This document shows, piece by piece, positions 1 through 7,497 of a DNA stretch of 64,000 bases. This stretch comes from Actinoplanes palleronii (GTDB lineage: Bacteria > Actinomycetota > Actinomycetes > Mycobacteriales > Micromonosporaceae), in contig NZ_BOMS01000005.1 of NCBI RefSeq assembly GCF_016862315.1, positions 49,430 to 113,429 on the forward strand, written 5' to 3'. The notes below the pieces were generated by a model that had not been told where the DNA came from, did not search any database, and was given only the letters and a program-made list of their open reading frames with translations. Within the stretch, counting starts at the first letter, position 1. Every line of letters starts with the position of its first letter. Position numbers and translations under genes: made by a program.

Positions 1-61
1 CGTCGACCGCCAGCTTGTCGCGAAAGGAGATCCGCAGATCCTCCACTGTCAACAATGTCAT
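1..61 (-). CDS. Peptide ABC transporter ATPase, 5' fragment
   Basis: Only the first 20 codons are in the window; the gene runs off the left edge. The N-terminus MTLLTVEDLRISFRDKLAVD is the standard opening of DppD/OppD-type ATPases (first beta strands, before the Walker A motif). Its ATG overlaps the TGA of the upstream permease gene as ATGA, so it is translationally coupled to the permease and belongs to the same dpp-like operon. Inference from position and N-terminus only; no nucleotide-binding motif is visible here. Confidence 0.75.
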   Translation of the reverse strand, partial: MTLLTVEDLRISFRDKLAVD

Positions 62-1047
62 CTGAGCTGCACCCGGGGGTCGACGGCGGCGTAGAGCAGG
101 TCGGCGGCCGCGTTGGCCACCACGATGAGCAGGCCGGTGAGCAGGGTGACCCCGACGACCACCGGCAGGTCGATCTGGTTGACCGCGCCGACCAGCAACT
201 GGCCGACACCGGGCAGGCCGAACATCGTCTCGGTCAGCACCGCGGCGGTCATGATCTGGGCGAGGTCCACCGCGGTCAGCGTGACCAGCGGCAGCATCGC
301 GCCGCGCAGCGCCCGCCGCCAGAGGATCCGGCGTTCCGGGATGCCGTACGCCCGGGCCGTCCGGATGTGGTCCTCGGCGAGGGCGTCCTGCAGCCCGGCC
401 CGGGTCAGCCGGGCGTACGCCGCGGTCTGGATCACCGCGAGGGAGATCCACGGCAGCAGCAGGTTCTGCGCCCAGAGCAGCGGATCCACGGTGAACTTGA
501 CGTAGGACGGGAACGGCAGCCACTGCAGGTGCACGCAGAAGAGCAGGAGCAGCAGCAGGCCGACCAGGAAGACCGGCACCGCGTACCCGGCCAGGATCAG
601 GCCGTTGACGATCCGGTCGAGCACCCGGAAGCGGCGCAGCCCGGAGAGCACCCCGGCGCCGATGCCGGCCGCGAGCGACAGGATCTCGGCGCCGATCGCC
701 AGGGAGAAGGAGACCGGGAGCCGGTCCAGCAGCAGCGCGGTGACCGGCTGGTCGGTCTCGAACGAGTAGCCCAGGCACGGCGCCGGGCAGTGCCGCACGT
801 CCGGGCCGGCCGGGTAGTCCCGGCCGGTGAACAGGCCCTGGAGGAAGTGCAGGTACTGGGTCAGCACCGGGTCGTCCAGGCCCATCGCGGCGCGCACGTC
901 GGCGAGCCGTTCCGGGGTGCAGCCCTTGCCGCAGGTCAGGATCGCCGGGTCGGACGGTGCCAGGTAGAACAGCGCGTAGACGATCGCGGACAGCGCGAGC
1001 AGGACGAACGCGGCGCCGAGGATCCGGCGGGCCAGGTAACCGATCAT
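58..1047 (-). CDS. Peptide ABC transporter permease, DppB type
   Basis: Inner-membrane permease of a di/oligopeptide importer, 329 aa. It starts MIGYLARRILGAAFVLLALS, with the first membrane segment directly at the N-terminus, as in DppB/OppB. A large extracytoplasmic loop follows (about residues 30-110, with two pairs of Cys), then five hydrophobic segments. The cytoplasmic EAA-like loop is near residues 220-250 (ARAYGIPERRILWRRALRGA), where the ATPase docks. The start chosen is the ATG overlapping the dppC stop (ATGA); a longer reading upstream is just the overlap with dppC in another frame. Third gene of the operon dppA-dppB/C-dppD; transport role from family knowledge, substrate not predictable. 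Confidence 0.9.
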   Translation of the reverse strand: MIGYLARRILGAAFVLLALSAIVYALFYLAPSDPAILTCGKGCTPERLADVRAAMGLDDPVLTQYLHFLQGLFTGRDYPAGPDVRHCPAPCLGYSFETDQPVTALLLDRLPVSFSLAIGAEILSLAAGIGAGVLSGLRRFRVLDRIVNGLILAGYAVPVFLVGLLLLLLFCVHLQWLPFPSYVKFTVDPLLWAQNLLLPWISLAVIQTAAYARLTRAGLQDALAEDHIRTARAYGIPERRILWRRALRGAMLPLVTLTAVDLAQIMTAAVLTETMFGLPGVGQLLVGAVNQIDLPVVVGVTLLTGLLIVVANAAADLLYAAVDPRVQLR

Positions 1048-1967
1048 CGGGTCAGCTCCCGCTGGCGTGGGTCGAGGGCCCGGCGCAGACCGTTGGCGAC
1101 TAGGACGAACGCGAGCAGGGCGAGGAACAGCATCAGCGCCGGGAGGAAGACGTAGAACGGGTCGGCGCGGAACCAGGTGGTCGCGGTGGAGAGCATCTGG
1201 CCCCAGGACGGTGTCGGCGGGCGTACCCCGACGCCCAGGAACGAGAGGCCGGCCTCGACCACCATGTTGGTGGGCAGCAGCAGAGCCGCGTAGGTCAGGA
1301 TCGGCGCGGTCAGGCCGGGCAGGATCTCCCGCCGGGCGACCCGCCACCAGGGCGCGCCGGCCACCTGGGCGGCCGCCACGTAGTCGCGGGTGCGCAGGCT
1401 GAGCGTCTCACCGCGGGACAGCCGGGCGGTGCCGCCCCAGCCGAGCACCGCGATCACGGCGGCCAGCAGCACCGGGCGGGGCCAGTCCTGCGGCACGATG
1501 GCGAGCAGCGAGATCGCCATGACCAGCACCGGTACCGACAGGACCAGGTCGATGACCCGGCTCAGCCCGGAGTCCAGCCACCGGCCGCCGAGCCCGGCGG
1601 CCACCCCGACGGTCACGCCGAGCAGCACCTCCAGGAACGTGGCGGCGACGGCGACCCCGACCGACACCTGCGCGCCGTAGACCAGCCGGGCGAACAGGTC
1701 ACGGCCGGTGCCGGGCTCGACGCCGAGCCAGTGCTCGCCGCTGATCCCGCCGAAACCGCCGATCGGCACACCGCCGCGGGCCGAGTCGAGCAGCGTGTCG
1801 TGGTAGGTCGTGTAGTCCTGGCCGGCGAGCGCGGCCAGCAGGGGCGCGGTGAGCGCGACAAGCACCATGAGGCCGGCGATCACCGCGCCGGTGACGAAAC
1901 CGCGGTCCCGCCGCAGGGCGGCGAGCGCCCTGGACGGGACCGGCGGTGCTGGTGGAGCGGTCGTCAC
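1044..1967 (-). CDS. Peptide ABC transporter permease, DppC type
   Basis: Second permease subunit, 307 aa. The cytoplasmic N-terminus (about 25 residues, Pro-rich) is followed by a first membrane segment (about 27-48), a periplasmic-side loop ending in HWLGVEPGTGRDLFARLVYG, the typical DppC/OppC motif (HxLGTDxxGRDxxSR), and then five further segments with an EAA loop around AAQVAGAPWWRVARREILP. Starts with GTG overlapping the stop of dppA (GTGA) and ends overlapping dppB (ATGA). The order substrate-binding protein, DppC, DppB, DppD is a little unusual: dppB normally precedes dppC. Confidence 0.9.
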   Translation of the reverse strand: MTTAPPAPPVPSRALAALRRDRGFVTGAVIAGLMVLVALTAPLLAALAGQDYTTYHDTLLDSARGGVPIGGFGGISGEHWLGVEPGTGRDLFARLVYGAQVSVGVAVAATFLEVLLGVTVGVAAGLGGRWLDSGLSRVIDLVLSVPVLVMAISLLAIVPQDWPRPVLLAAVIAVLGWGGTARLSRGETLSLRTRDYVAAAQVAGAPWWRVARREILPGLTAPILTYAALLLPTNMVVEAGLSFLGVGVRPPTPSWGQMLSTATTWFRADPFYVFLPALMLFLALLAFVLVANGLRRALDPRQRELTR

Positions 1968-3658
1968 TTGACCGAGATCCGGGAGATGTCGAGCTGCCCG
2001 CGCCAGCCGTCGGCGTACGCGTTCTTGACGTTCTTGCCGACCAGATAGACGTCCTTCTCGTGGGTCAGCGGCAGGACCAGGGCCAGCGCGCCGAGCTTCG
2101 CGTCCAGGGCACCCCAGCGGGCGGCCGCGGCGGCCGGGTCGGTGAGCGCGTTGATCGCGTCGATCTCGGTGTTCACGGCCGGGTCGTTGTACTGGGCCAG
2201 GTTGAAGTTGCCGCCGGCCGTGATGATCTGGCGACCGTCGAAGATCGGGATCAGGAACGGCCCGCCGGACGGCCAGTCGGCGCCCCAGGTGGCAAGCGCC
2301 AGGCCGGGCTGGGTGGCCGGCTTGCCGGTGACGTCGCGGTAGGTGGCGGCGTCGATCGCGTTCAGCTTCACCGTGACGCCGGCCTGCTTGAACGCCTCCT
2401 GGATGGCCGAGGCCACCTTCGGGCCGATGCCCTCGCTGTCGTCGTTCTCGTACGCCAGGTCGATGCTCAGGTTGCTCAGCCCGGCCTCGGCCAGGACCTG
2501 CTTGGCCTTGTCCGGGTTACCGGTGTCGCCGGCCGGGAAGTGGTCGTACGCCTGGTAGCCGAGCGCCTTCTGCGGGGGCAGGAACGTGGTCGACGGGCCG
2601 ACCACCGCGGAGCCGCCGAGCGCGTTCACCACCGAGGTGCGGTTGATCGCGTACGACAGCGCCTCGCGCACCTTCGGGTTGTCGAACGGCGCCTTCTTCG
2701 TGTTGAACGCCAGGTACGTGGTCGACGGGAACTCGCCCCGGGTGACCCGCTTGTCCAGCTCGGAGCCGGTGCCCAGCTGGGCGAGCTGCTCCGGGCCGAC
2801 GACCGCGTCGGTGGTGACCGCGTTGGCGTCGCCACCCGCGCCGGTGACCAGCCGCTGGTTGATCACGGCGGAGTCCAGGCCGGAGGTGACCTCGATCCGG
2901 TCCGGGCAGGCGTACCGCAGCTCGTCGACGCTCTGCGACCAGTGCGTGTTGCGGACCAGGACCAGCGACTTCTTCGGCTCGTACGACTCGACCTGGTACG
3001 GGCCCGACGAGATCGGGTGCTTCTCGTACTCGGTGCCGGAGTCCTTGGCCTTCGGCACCGGCGCGAACTGGGTCGCGGTGGCCAGGTACGGGAAGTCACC
3101 CTCGGGCTTGCTCAGCTTGAAGATGATCGTCTTGTCGTCCGGCGTCTCGATCGCCTTGATGCCCTCGGGCTGCTTGTACGGGCCCTGGTAGGAGGCCGCG
3201 CCGTCCAGCCAGTCGCGCAGGTAGGGCGCGCCGCCGGGCAGTTCGGGGGCGAACGAGCGCTCGATGCCGTACTTCACGTCGGCCGCGGTGATCGGCGTGC
3301 CGTCCTCGAACTGGATGCCGTCGCGCAGGTGGTAGGTCCAGGTCTTCGCGCCGTCCGACGGGGTGCCGAGGTCGGTGGCCAGGTCCGGCGCGGCCTTGGC
3401 ACCGGCCTCGCCGGGCTGCCGGTTGCGGGTGGTCAGCGTCCGGAACAGCAGCGACGGGATGTTGCCGCCGCCGGAGGTGTAGAGCCGGGCCGGGTCGAGG
3501 TGGGTGATCCCGCCCTGGTTGAGCACGGTGAGCGTGCCACCCTGGCAGGTCTTCGGGTCGAACGCCGCGCCGGAGGTGGTGGTGTCGCCACCACCGCCGC
3601 CCTGGCAGCCGGCGAGCAGCACGGTCGCCGTGAGAACGATAGGCACGAATCTGCGCAT
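1964..3658 (-). CDS. Peptide ABC transporter substrate-binding lipoprotein
   Basis: Extracellular solute-binding protein, family 5 (SBP_bac_5), 564 aa. Lipoprotein signal MRRFVPIVLTATVLLAGCQG with lipobox LLAGC and the lipidated Cys at residue 18, followed by a Gly/Thr spacer. Family-5 hallmarks are visible: an early LDPARLYTSGG segment, WTYHLRDGIQFEDGTPITAADVKYGIER (WTFxLRxGVkFhDGtpvtAeDV type) around residue 110, and VREALSYAINR in the second lobe. First gene of the importer operon; the 5' region carries a perfect 7-bp inverted repeat at 3695-3711. It captures peptides or similar solutes for the DppBC permease; the exact ligand is not deducible. Confidence 0.92.
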   Translation of the reverse strand: MRRFVPIVLTATVLLAGCQGGGGGDTTTSGAAFDPKTCQGGTLTVLNQGGITHLDPARLYTSGGGNIPSLLFRTLTTRNRQPGEAGAKAAPDLATDLGTPSDGAKTWTYHLRDGIQFEDGTPITAADVKYGIERSFAPELPGGAPYLRDWLDGAASYQGPYKQPEGIKAIETPDDKTIIFKLSKPEGDFPYLATATQFAPVPKAKDSGTEYEKHPISSGPYQVESYEPKKSLVLVRNTHWSQSVDELRYACPDRIEVTSGLDSAVINQRLVTGAGGDANAVTTDAVVGPEQLAQLGTGSELDKRVTRGEFPSTTYLAFNTKKAPFDNPKVREALSYAINRTSVVNALGGSAVVGPSTTFLPPQKALGYQAYDHFPAGDTGNPDKAKQVLAEAGLSNLSIDLAYENDDSEGIGPKVASAIQEAFKQAGVTVKLNAIDAATYRDVTGKPATQPGLALATWGADWPSGGPFLIPIFDGRQIITAGGNFNLAQYNDPAVNTEIDAINALTDPAAAAARWGALDAKLGALALVLPLTHEKDVYLVGKNVKNAYADGWRGQLDISRISVK

Positions 3659-3694
3659 GAGGTTTCCTTAGGACGGAGCCACAACGCAAGCGAA

Positions 3695-3711
3695 CCTATC
3701 GGATCGATAGG
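3695..3711. promoter_or_regulatory. Inverted repeat upstream of peptide importer
   Basis: CCTATCG-GAT-CGATAGG is a perfect dyad (7-bp arms, 3-nt spacer) 37 nt upstream of the importer's first ATG, inside the 117-nt divergent gap with no other coding. Position and symmetry fit an operator for a dimeric repressor overlapping the promoter. No regulator gene is adjacent, so the binding protein is unknown. Confidence 0.45.
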
Positions 3712-3775
3712 CAATGTGCACTATCCCCGCAACAATCGAAGCATATCGTTTAAATTCCGGCTCGTCCGGACCTCC

Positions 3776-4120
3776 TCACACCTGATCGGGTGCGGTCACC
3801 GGCTCGGAGACGTCCCAGTGCTCGACGATCAGGTCGCCCTCGAAGCGCCAGATGTCGACGACCGCCTCGCCGAGGCCGCCCTCCTGCGGGATGAGCTGGT
3901 AGTGGGCGACCACGAACTCCTCGTCCGCGATCACCCGCTTCAGGTCCAGGGTCGAGGTCGCGATCGGGCCGGTGGAGACGAACTCGATCCAGGCGTCCCG
4001 GTCCCGCGGGCTCTCCGGGTCGTGGTTGACGAAGTCCTCGCGGATGATCTCGCGCAACACCTCGACGTCACCGGCGGCGAACCGCCCGAACGCGTCCAGG
4101 AAAATGTCCTTGATGGTCAT
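3776..4120 (-). CDS. SnoaL-like (NTF2-fold) small protein
   Basis: 114 aa, one compact alpha+beta domain. The opening helix (IFLDAFGRFAAGDVEVLREI), the segment EDFVNHDPESPRDRDAWIEF and the closing strand pair VVDIWRFEGDLIVEHWDVSE match the SnoaL-like/NTF2-like fold, where a cone-shaped pocket binds small hydrophobic ligands. The His/Asp pair in VNHDP and the C-terminal EHWD are the usual conserved positions in this group. Monocistronic, divergent from the secreted protein downstream of 4393. Family members range from polyketide cyclases to detoxification or uncharacterised proteins; with no biosynthetic neighbours a specific reaction cannot be given. Confidence 0.8.
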   Translation of the reverse strand: MTIKDIFLDAFGRFAAGDVEVLREIIREDFVNHDPESPRDRDAWIEFVSTGPIATSTLDLKRVIADEEFVVAHYQLIPQEGGLGEAVVDIWRFEGDLIVEHWDVSEPVTAPDQV

Positions 4121-4213
4121 CCCCGCACCATGACATCGCGGCGGCGGCGCCGTCGATTACCGGCCCGGTAACCATGCGGCGCTATAGCACCGTTTGACCC
4201 GGCCCGCTGTCAA

Positions 4214-4265
4214 AATCGGACAATTCTGCCCGGATGGCCGGGCCAGTGATGCGCCAATCGGACAA
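4214..4265. promoter_or_regulatory. Spaced 10-bp direct repeats in divergent region
   Basis: AATCGGACAA occurs at 4214-4223 and again at 4256-4265, exactly 42 bp apart (four helical turns), in the 272-nt divergent region between the SnoaL-like gene and the secreted DUF4360-like gene. The spacing on one DNA face fits cooperative binding of a regulator; this is an inference from geometry only. No other feature is seen in this gap besides the AGGAG site before 4393. Confidence 0.3.
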
Positions 4266-4392
4266 ATGGCGTGCACTCGCCAGCGGGTCGGCGCCCGATA
4301 TCGCGGAATCCTGACCTGCCGAAACGTACGTTCCCTAGGCGACGTCCGGCCATTTCCGGGCGCTTCCCATTCACCTTCGCTAGGAGATGTCC

Positions 4393-5025
4393 ATGCTGAG
4401 CGCGATCGCCACCGGCGCCCTGCTCCTCTCGTCACTGACCGGCGCACCCGCCATGGCGTGGCACGGCGCGCCGCCCCCATCGGACAGGATGGTCATCGAC
4501 GTGGTGGCCGCGAACGGTTCCGGCTGCCCCGACAAGACCGCCAATGTCCAGGTCTCGCCGGACAACACCGCGTTCACGGTCACCTACAGCGACTTCATCG
4601 CGCAGGTCGGCCCGGACGCCAAGCCCACCGACTTCCGCAAGAACTGCCAGCTCGCGCTGAACGTGCACGTGCCGGACGGCTACACCTACGCGGTGGCCGG
4701 CGCGGACTACCGCGGGTACGGGCACCTCGAGGAGGGTGCGACCGGCTCGGAGACGGCGTTCTACTACTTCCAGGGCGAGGCGCACACCACCCGGATCAAG
4801 CACGACTTCAAGGGCTGGATGGACAGCGACTGGCAGCAGACCGACAAGGTCGCGATCAGCTCGATGTCCTTCCTGCCGTGCGGGGAGCAGCGATACCTGA
4901 ACGTCAACACCGAGCTGCGGGTGAACGCCGGCTGGTCGAAGCGGACCACCACCAGCTTCCTGACCATGGACTCGTCCGACGGCAACCTGGACACCCAGTA
5001 CCACGTCTCCTGGATGAAGTGCTGA
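4393..5025 (+). CDS. Secreted DUF4360-like protein
   Basis: 210 aa exported protein. Signal peptide MLSAIATGALLLSSLTGAPAMA with an Ala-x-Ala cleavage site before WHGAPPP. The mature part resembles DUF4360: it begins VIDVVAANGSGCPDKTANV, has FTVTYSDFIAQVG, then DFRKNCQLALNVHVPDGYTY, and ends in a strand-rich C-terminus with a final Cys. Three further Cys (GCP, NCQ, PCG) suggest two disulfides. ATG 4393 is preferred over ATG 4387 because the TAGGAG site lies 7 nt upstream of 4393 but touches 4387. Function unknown; members are small extracellular proteins of actinomycetes and fungi. Monocistronic, followed by a strong terminator. Confidence 0.8.
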   Translation: MLSAIATGALLLSSLTGAPAMAWHGAPPPSDRMVIDVVAANGSGCPDKTANVQVSPDNTAFTVTYSDFIAQVGPDAKPTDFRKNCQLALNVHVPDGYTYAVAGADYRGYGHLEEGATGSETAFYYFQGEAHTTRIKHDFKGWMDSDWQQTDKVAISSMSFLPCGEQRYLNVNTELRVNAGWSKRTTTSFLTMDSSDGNLDTQYHVSWMKC

Positions 5026-5041
5026 GCGCTGCTTGACAGGC

Positions 5042-5070
5042 CCGGCCGCTCCCCTGAGGGGGGCGGCCGG
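5042..5070 (+). terminator. Terminator after DUF4360-like gene
   Basis: CCGGCCGC (5042-5049) pairs with GCGGCCGG (5063-5070), continued by CCCC/GGGG and one G-T pair, to give a 13-bp stem with a TGA loop, followed by TTCTCT. Lies 17 nt after the stop codon. Confidence 0.7.
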
Positions 5071-5086
5071 TTCTCTGCTTCACTAC

Positions 5087-5114
5087 TTGACATTCACCAG
5101 TACTGGTCTAAGTA
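5087..5114 (+). promoter_or_regulatory. padR promoter with palindromic operator
   Basis: A TTGACA -35 box (5087-5092) and a TAAGTA -10-like box (5109-5114) are separated by 16 bp. Between them sits the perfect palindrome ACCAGTACTGGT (5096-5107). PadR-family repressors usually bind such short dyads over their own promoter, so this is the probable autoregulatory operator of the gene starting at 5122. AGGAG at 5116-5120 lies almost on the ATG. Confidence 0.65.
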
Positions 5115-5121
5115 TAGGAGC

Positions 5122-5478
5122 ATGACCCACGACCCACAGCTACTCAAAGGGGTCCTGTCACTGCTGCTCATGCACCTGCTCGCCGAGCGGGAGTCGTATG
5201 GGTACGAGGTGGTCCAGCGGCTGCAGGCGGCCGGCTTCGAGGACGTGCTGGAGGGCAGCGTCTATCCGGCGCTGAACCGCCTGCACCGGGAGGGTCTGGT
5301 GGCCACCCGGCTGGTGCCGTCGCCGAACGGGCCGGCCCGCAAGTACTACCGGCTGTCCGACGACGGGCAGCGGGCGCTCACCGACTCCACCTCCGCCTGG
5401 GACCGGCACGTGGCCGGGGTCCAAGCAGTGCTGTCCCGCCCCCTGGGGCCCATCCCTTCTTCTGACGGAGGACGTTGA
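5122..5478 (+). CDS. PadR family transcriptional regulator
   Basis: 118 aa, winged helix-turn-helix of the PadR family. LLKGVLSLLLMHLLAERESYGYEVVQRL at the N-terminus is the family signature (helix 1 plus the SYGYE turn), followed by the recognition helix region EGSVYPALNRLHREGL and the wing ARKYYRLSDDGQRAL. The C-terminal dimerisation helix is short, as in PadR subfamily 2. It probably represses itself and the membrane protein gene that starts 1 nt after its stop; pairing a PadR regulator with a small membrane protein of the DUF1700/permease-prefix type is common in Gram-positives. The effector is not predictable. Confidence 0.92.
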   Translation: MTHDPQLLKGVLSLLLMHLLAERESYGYEVVQRLQAAGFEDVLEGSVYPALNRLHREGLVATRLVPSPNGPARKYYRLSDDGQRALTDSTSAWDRHVAGVQAVLSRPLGPIPSSDGGR

Positions 5479-5479
5479 C

Positions 5480-6028
5480 ATGGCTATCGGATGGTTCGGC
5501 CGGCTGCGCATCGAGGGCCTGGTCTGGATGCTCGACCAGCAGCTCTACGACCTGCCGCGGGCCCAGCGGATCAGCACCCGGCGCGAGGTGCGGGCCAACC
5601 TGATCGAGGCGGCCACCGACCTCGGCGCGGGCGAGGCGCTGCGCCGGATCGGCGGGAGCCGGGGGCTGGCCGAGCAGTATCTGCGTGCCGAGTTCGGTGA
5701 CCGGCCACGGCCCTCGTGGATCGGGGCGATCGTCGCGGCGGGGCTGGTCCCGATGCTGCTCAAATACGTCTTCGCGGAGGCGGCCGCCTCGTTCCGGGAC
5801 GGGGTGACGGCTGCCGACCCGCACGTGAGCGGGACGTTCGTGTCGACCGGGCTCGAGTACCTGCAGGCGGCACAGACGTTCACCTTCACCGACGGCTCGT
5901 GGGGCAACTCGGGTGGGGGCTGGGCTCCGCTGGCGTACGCGATCTGGCTCTTGTCGGTCGTCGCCGCCGGACGCCTCTGGCGGGTCCGGTTTTCCTCTCA
6001 TGTCGGTGCGGCCCGCGCCGACAACTAA
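5480..6028 (+). CDS. Membrane protein co-transcribed with padR
   Basis: 182 aa. The cytoplasmic N-terminal half (residues 1-75) has the helix pattern of permease-prefix/DUF1700-type domains: LDQQLYDLPRAQRISTRREVRANLIEAATDLG then EALRRIGGSRGLAEQYLRAE. Two membrane segments follow, about 82-102 (WIGAIVAAGLVPMLLKYVF) and about 150-168 (PLAYAIWLLSVVAAGRLW), joined by an external loop. The start lies 1 nt after the padR stop with GGAGG just upstream. The PadR context suggests a membrane-stress or envelope-signalling role, but no biochemical activity can be assigned. Confidence 0.75.
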   Translation: MAIGWFGRLRIEGLVWMLDQQLYDLPRAQRISTRREVRANLIEAATDLGAGEALRRIGGSRGLAEQYLRAEFGDRPRPSWIGAIVAAGLVPMLLKYVFAEAAASFRDGVTAADPHVSGTFVSTGLEYLQAAQTFTFTDGSWGNSGGGWAPLAYAIWLLSVVAAGRLWRVRFSSHVGAARADN

Positions 6029-6171
6029 CCCCGAGCGGATCTCCGGCCGGCCCGGAGATTCGCAACCGGCGGGCACCTTTTCGGGCACCGTCGTGTCACC
6101 CGTGATCCCGGAATCTTCTCTCCATGCCCGGCGGGCAACACCGCCGGACAACTCGGGGGAGATTCCACTTG

Positions 6172-7212
6172 ATGCGCTCGACGCTGCGCAAGACCGTACT
6201 GACGCTGACCGCTCTCGCTGCCGGCTTCGGCATCGCGACGGCCGCGCCGGCCTCGGCCCAGGCCGCGCCGACCAAGTCCTGCGTCACCGGGGACAAGCTG
6301 GTGCCCAGCTGCGGTGTGCTGTGGGGCGCCGCGGCCGGCGGGTTCACCGGCAAGCCGCGCGACGCCGAGCACCGCGCCTGGGAGAAGACCAGCGGGCGGG
6401 ACGCGACGATCTTCCACACGTACCACAAGGGTGACGAGAAGTTCCCGACCGACGCGGAGATCGCGATGGCCCGGGACAAGGCGCACCCGCGGGTGCTGCT
6501 GCTGAACTGGCGCGTCGAGTACGGCAGCACCTGGGCCGCCGTGGCCGCGGGCAAGCAGGACAAGCGGATCGACGCGTTCGCCGCCCGGCTCAAGAGCAAG
6601 TTCACCGAGAAGTTCTTCCTGGTGCTCAACCATGAGCCGGAGGACGACGTGCGTACCGACGCGAAGTCGGGCATGACGGCCAAGGACTTCGCCAAGTCGT
6701 TCCGGCACGTGATCCAGCGGCTGCGCGCGCAGGGTGTCGGCAACGCGGTGAGCGTCGTGGCGTACATGGGCAGCGAGAAGTGGATGGCTCAGTCCTGGTG
6801 GAAGGACCTCTACCCGGGCAACGACGTCGTCGACTGGATCGGCCTGGACTCGTACGTCAGCTCGGAGAAGAACTACTACCACGCGGGTGTGTTCAAGGAC
6901 CTGCTGGACCGTAAGGCCAAGGGCGGCACCGGCTTCTACGACTGGGCCACCACCAACCACGCCGCCAAGCCGATCATGGTCGCCGAGTGGGGCGCGTACC
7001 ACCGCCTCGGCAAGGTCGTCTCGAAGGTCGCGCAGTTCGACAGCGTCCTGCCGGAGCTGGCCAAGCGCCCGGCGATCAAGGCGATCGTCTACTTCGACAC
7101 GAAGAAGGACCTGTTCGGCGACCGCGACATCAGCATCGACAGCACCCCGGCGTCGCTGGCCTCGTTCCGCAAGCTGGCCGCGAACCCGCTCTTCAACGTG
7201 ACGGTCCGCTGA
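6172..7212 (+). CDS. Secreted GH26-like glycoside hydrolase
   Basis: 346 aa. Signal peptide MRSTLRKTVLTLTALAAGFG, cleaved after ASA/QA near residue 29. The mature enzyme resembles GH26 (beta-mannanase/endoglycanase clan A, TIM barrel): GVLWGAAAGGF opens strand 1, FLVLNHEPEDD (about residue 150) carries the acid/base Glu in HEPE, a Trp-rich segment WMAQSWWKDLYPG and the motif DWIGLDSY (about 220) follow, and IMVAEWGAYH (about 270) holds the nucleophile Glu. It acts on an external polysaccharide, probably beta-mannan or mixed glucan. ATG 6172 is chosen since GGGGGAGA lies 7-13 nt upstream and the signal peptide begins there. Monocistronic; ends in the hairpin array at 7228-7486. Confidence 0.82.
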   Translation: MRSTLRKTVLTLTALAAGFGIATAAPASAQAAPTKSCVTGDKLVPSCGVLWGAAAGGFTGKPRDAEHRAWEKTSGRDATIFHTYHKGDEKFPTDAEIAMARDKAHPRVLLLNWRVEYGSTWAAVAAGKQDKRIDAFAARLKSKFTEKFFLVLNHEPEDDVRTDAKSGMTAKDFAKSFRHVIQRLRAQGVGNAVSVVAYMGSEKWMAQSWWKDLYPGNDVVDWIGLDSYVSSEKNYYHAGVFKDLLDRKAKGGTGFYDWATTNHAAKPIMVAEWGAYHRLGKVVSKVAQFDSVLPELAKRPAIKAIVYFDTKKDLFGDRDISIDSTPASLASFRKLAANPLFNVTVR

Positions 7213-7227
7213 CCCCTGTTCCACCAC

Positions 7228-7486
7228 GAGCCGCCCGGCATCCCTGCCGGGCGGCTCGTCCCGTTCCCACCCTGCACACGGTCCGGCATCCCACCGGACC
7301 GCTCATCCCGTTCCCACCCTGCACACGGTCCGGCATCCCACCGGACCGCTCATCCCGGTGCGGCCCTGCACACGATCCGGCATCCATCGGATCGCTCGCC
7401 CCGCTCACACCCTGCACACGGCGGCATCCCTGCCAGGCGGCTCGTCCCCGCCCTTCGCACGGTCCGGCTTTGCGCCGGACCGTGCG
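7228..7486. repeat. Tandem hairpin array between convergent genes
   Basis: Five repeat units with a hairpin each follow one another, about 47 nt apart. Hairpin 1 (7228-7257): 13-bp perfect stem, loop TCCC; terminator of the GH26-like gene. Hairpins 2 and 3 (7279-7301, 7326-7348): arms CGGTCCGG/CCGGACCG inside an exact 47-nt duplication (7260-7306, 7307-7353). Hairpin 4 (7373-7394): arms changed to CGATCCG/CGGATCG, both sides altered together. A decayed unit lies at about 7420-7445. The last hairpin (7456-7486) has a 13-bp perfect stem with loop TTTGC and directly precedes the stop of the minus-strand gene. Bidirectional transcription termination is the simplest role. Confidence 0.85.
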
Positions 7487-7497
7487 TTCCGCTGCGG

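Noticed and set aside
1946..4171. 741-codon plus-strand frame over the peptide-binding lipoprotein gene
   Set aside because: Antisense shadow; no family similarity, and the minus strand holds a lipoprotein signal and SBP_bac_5 motifs.
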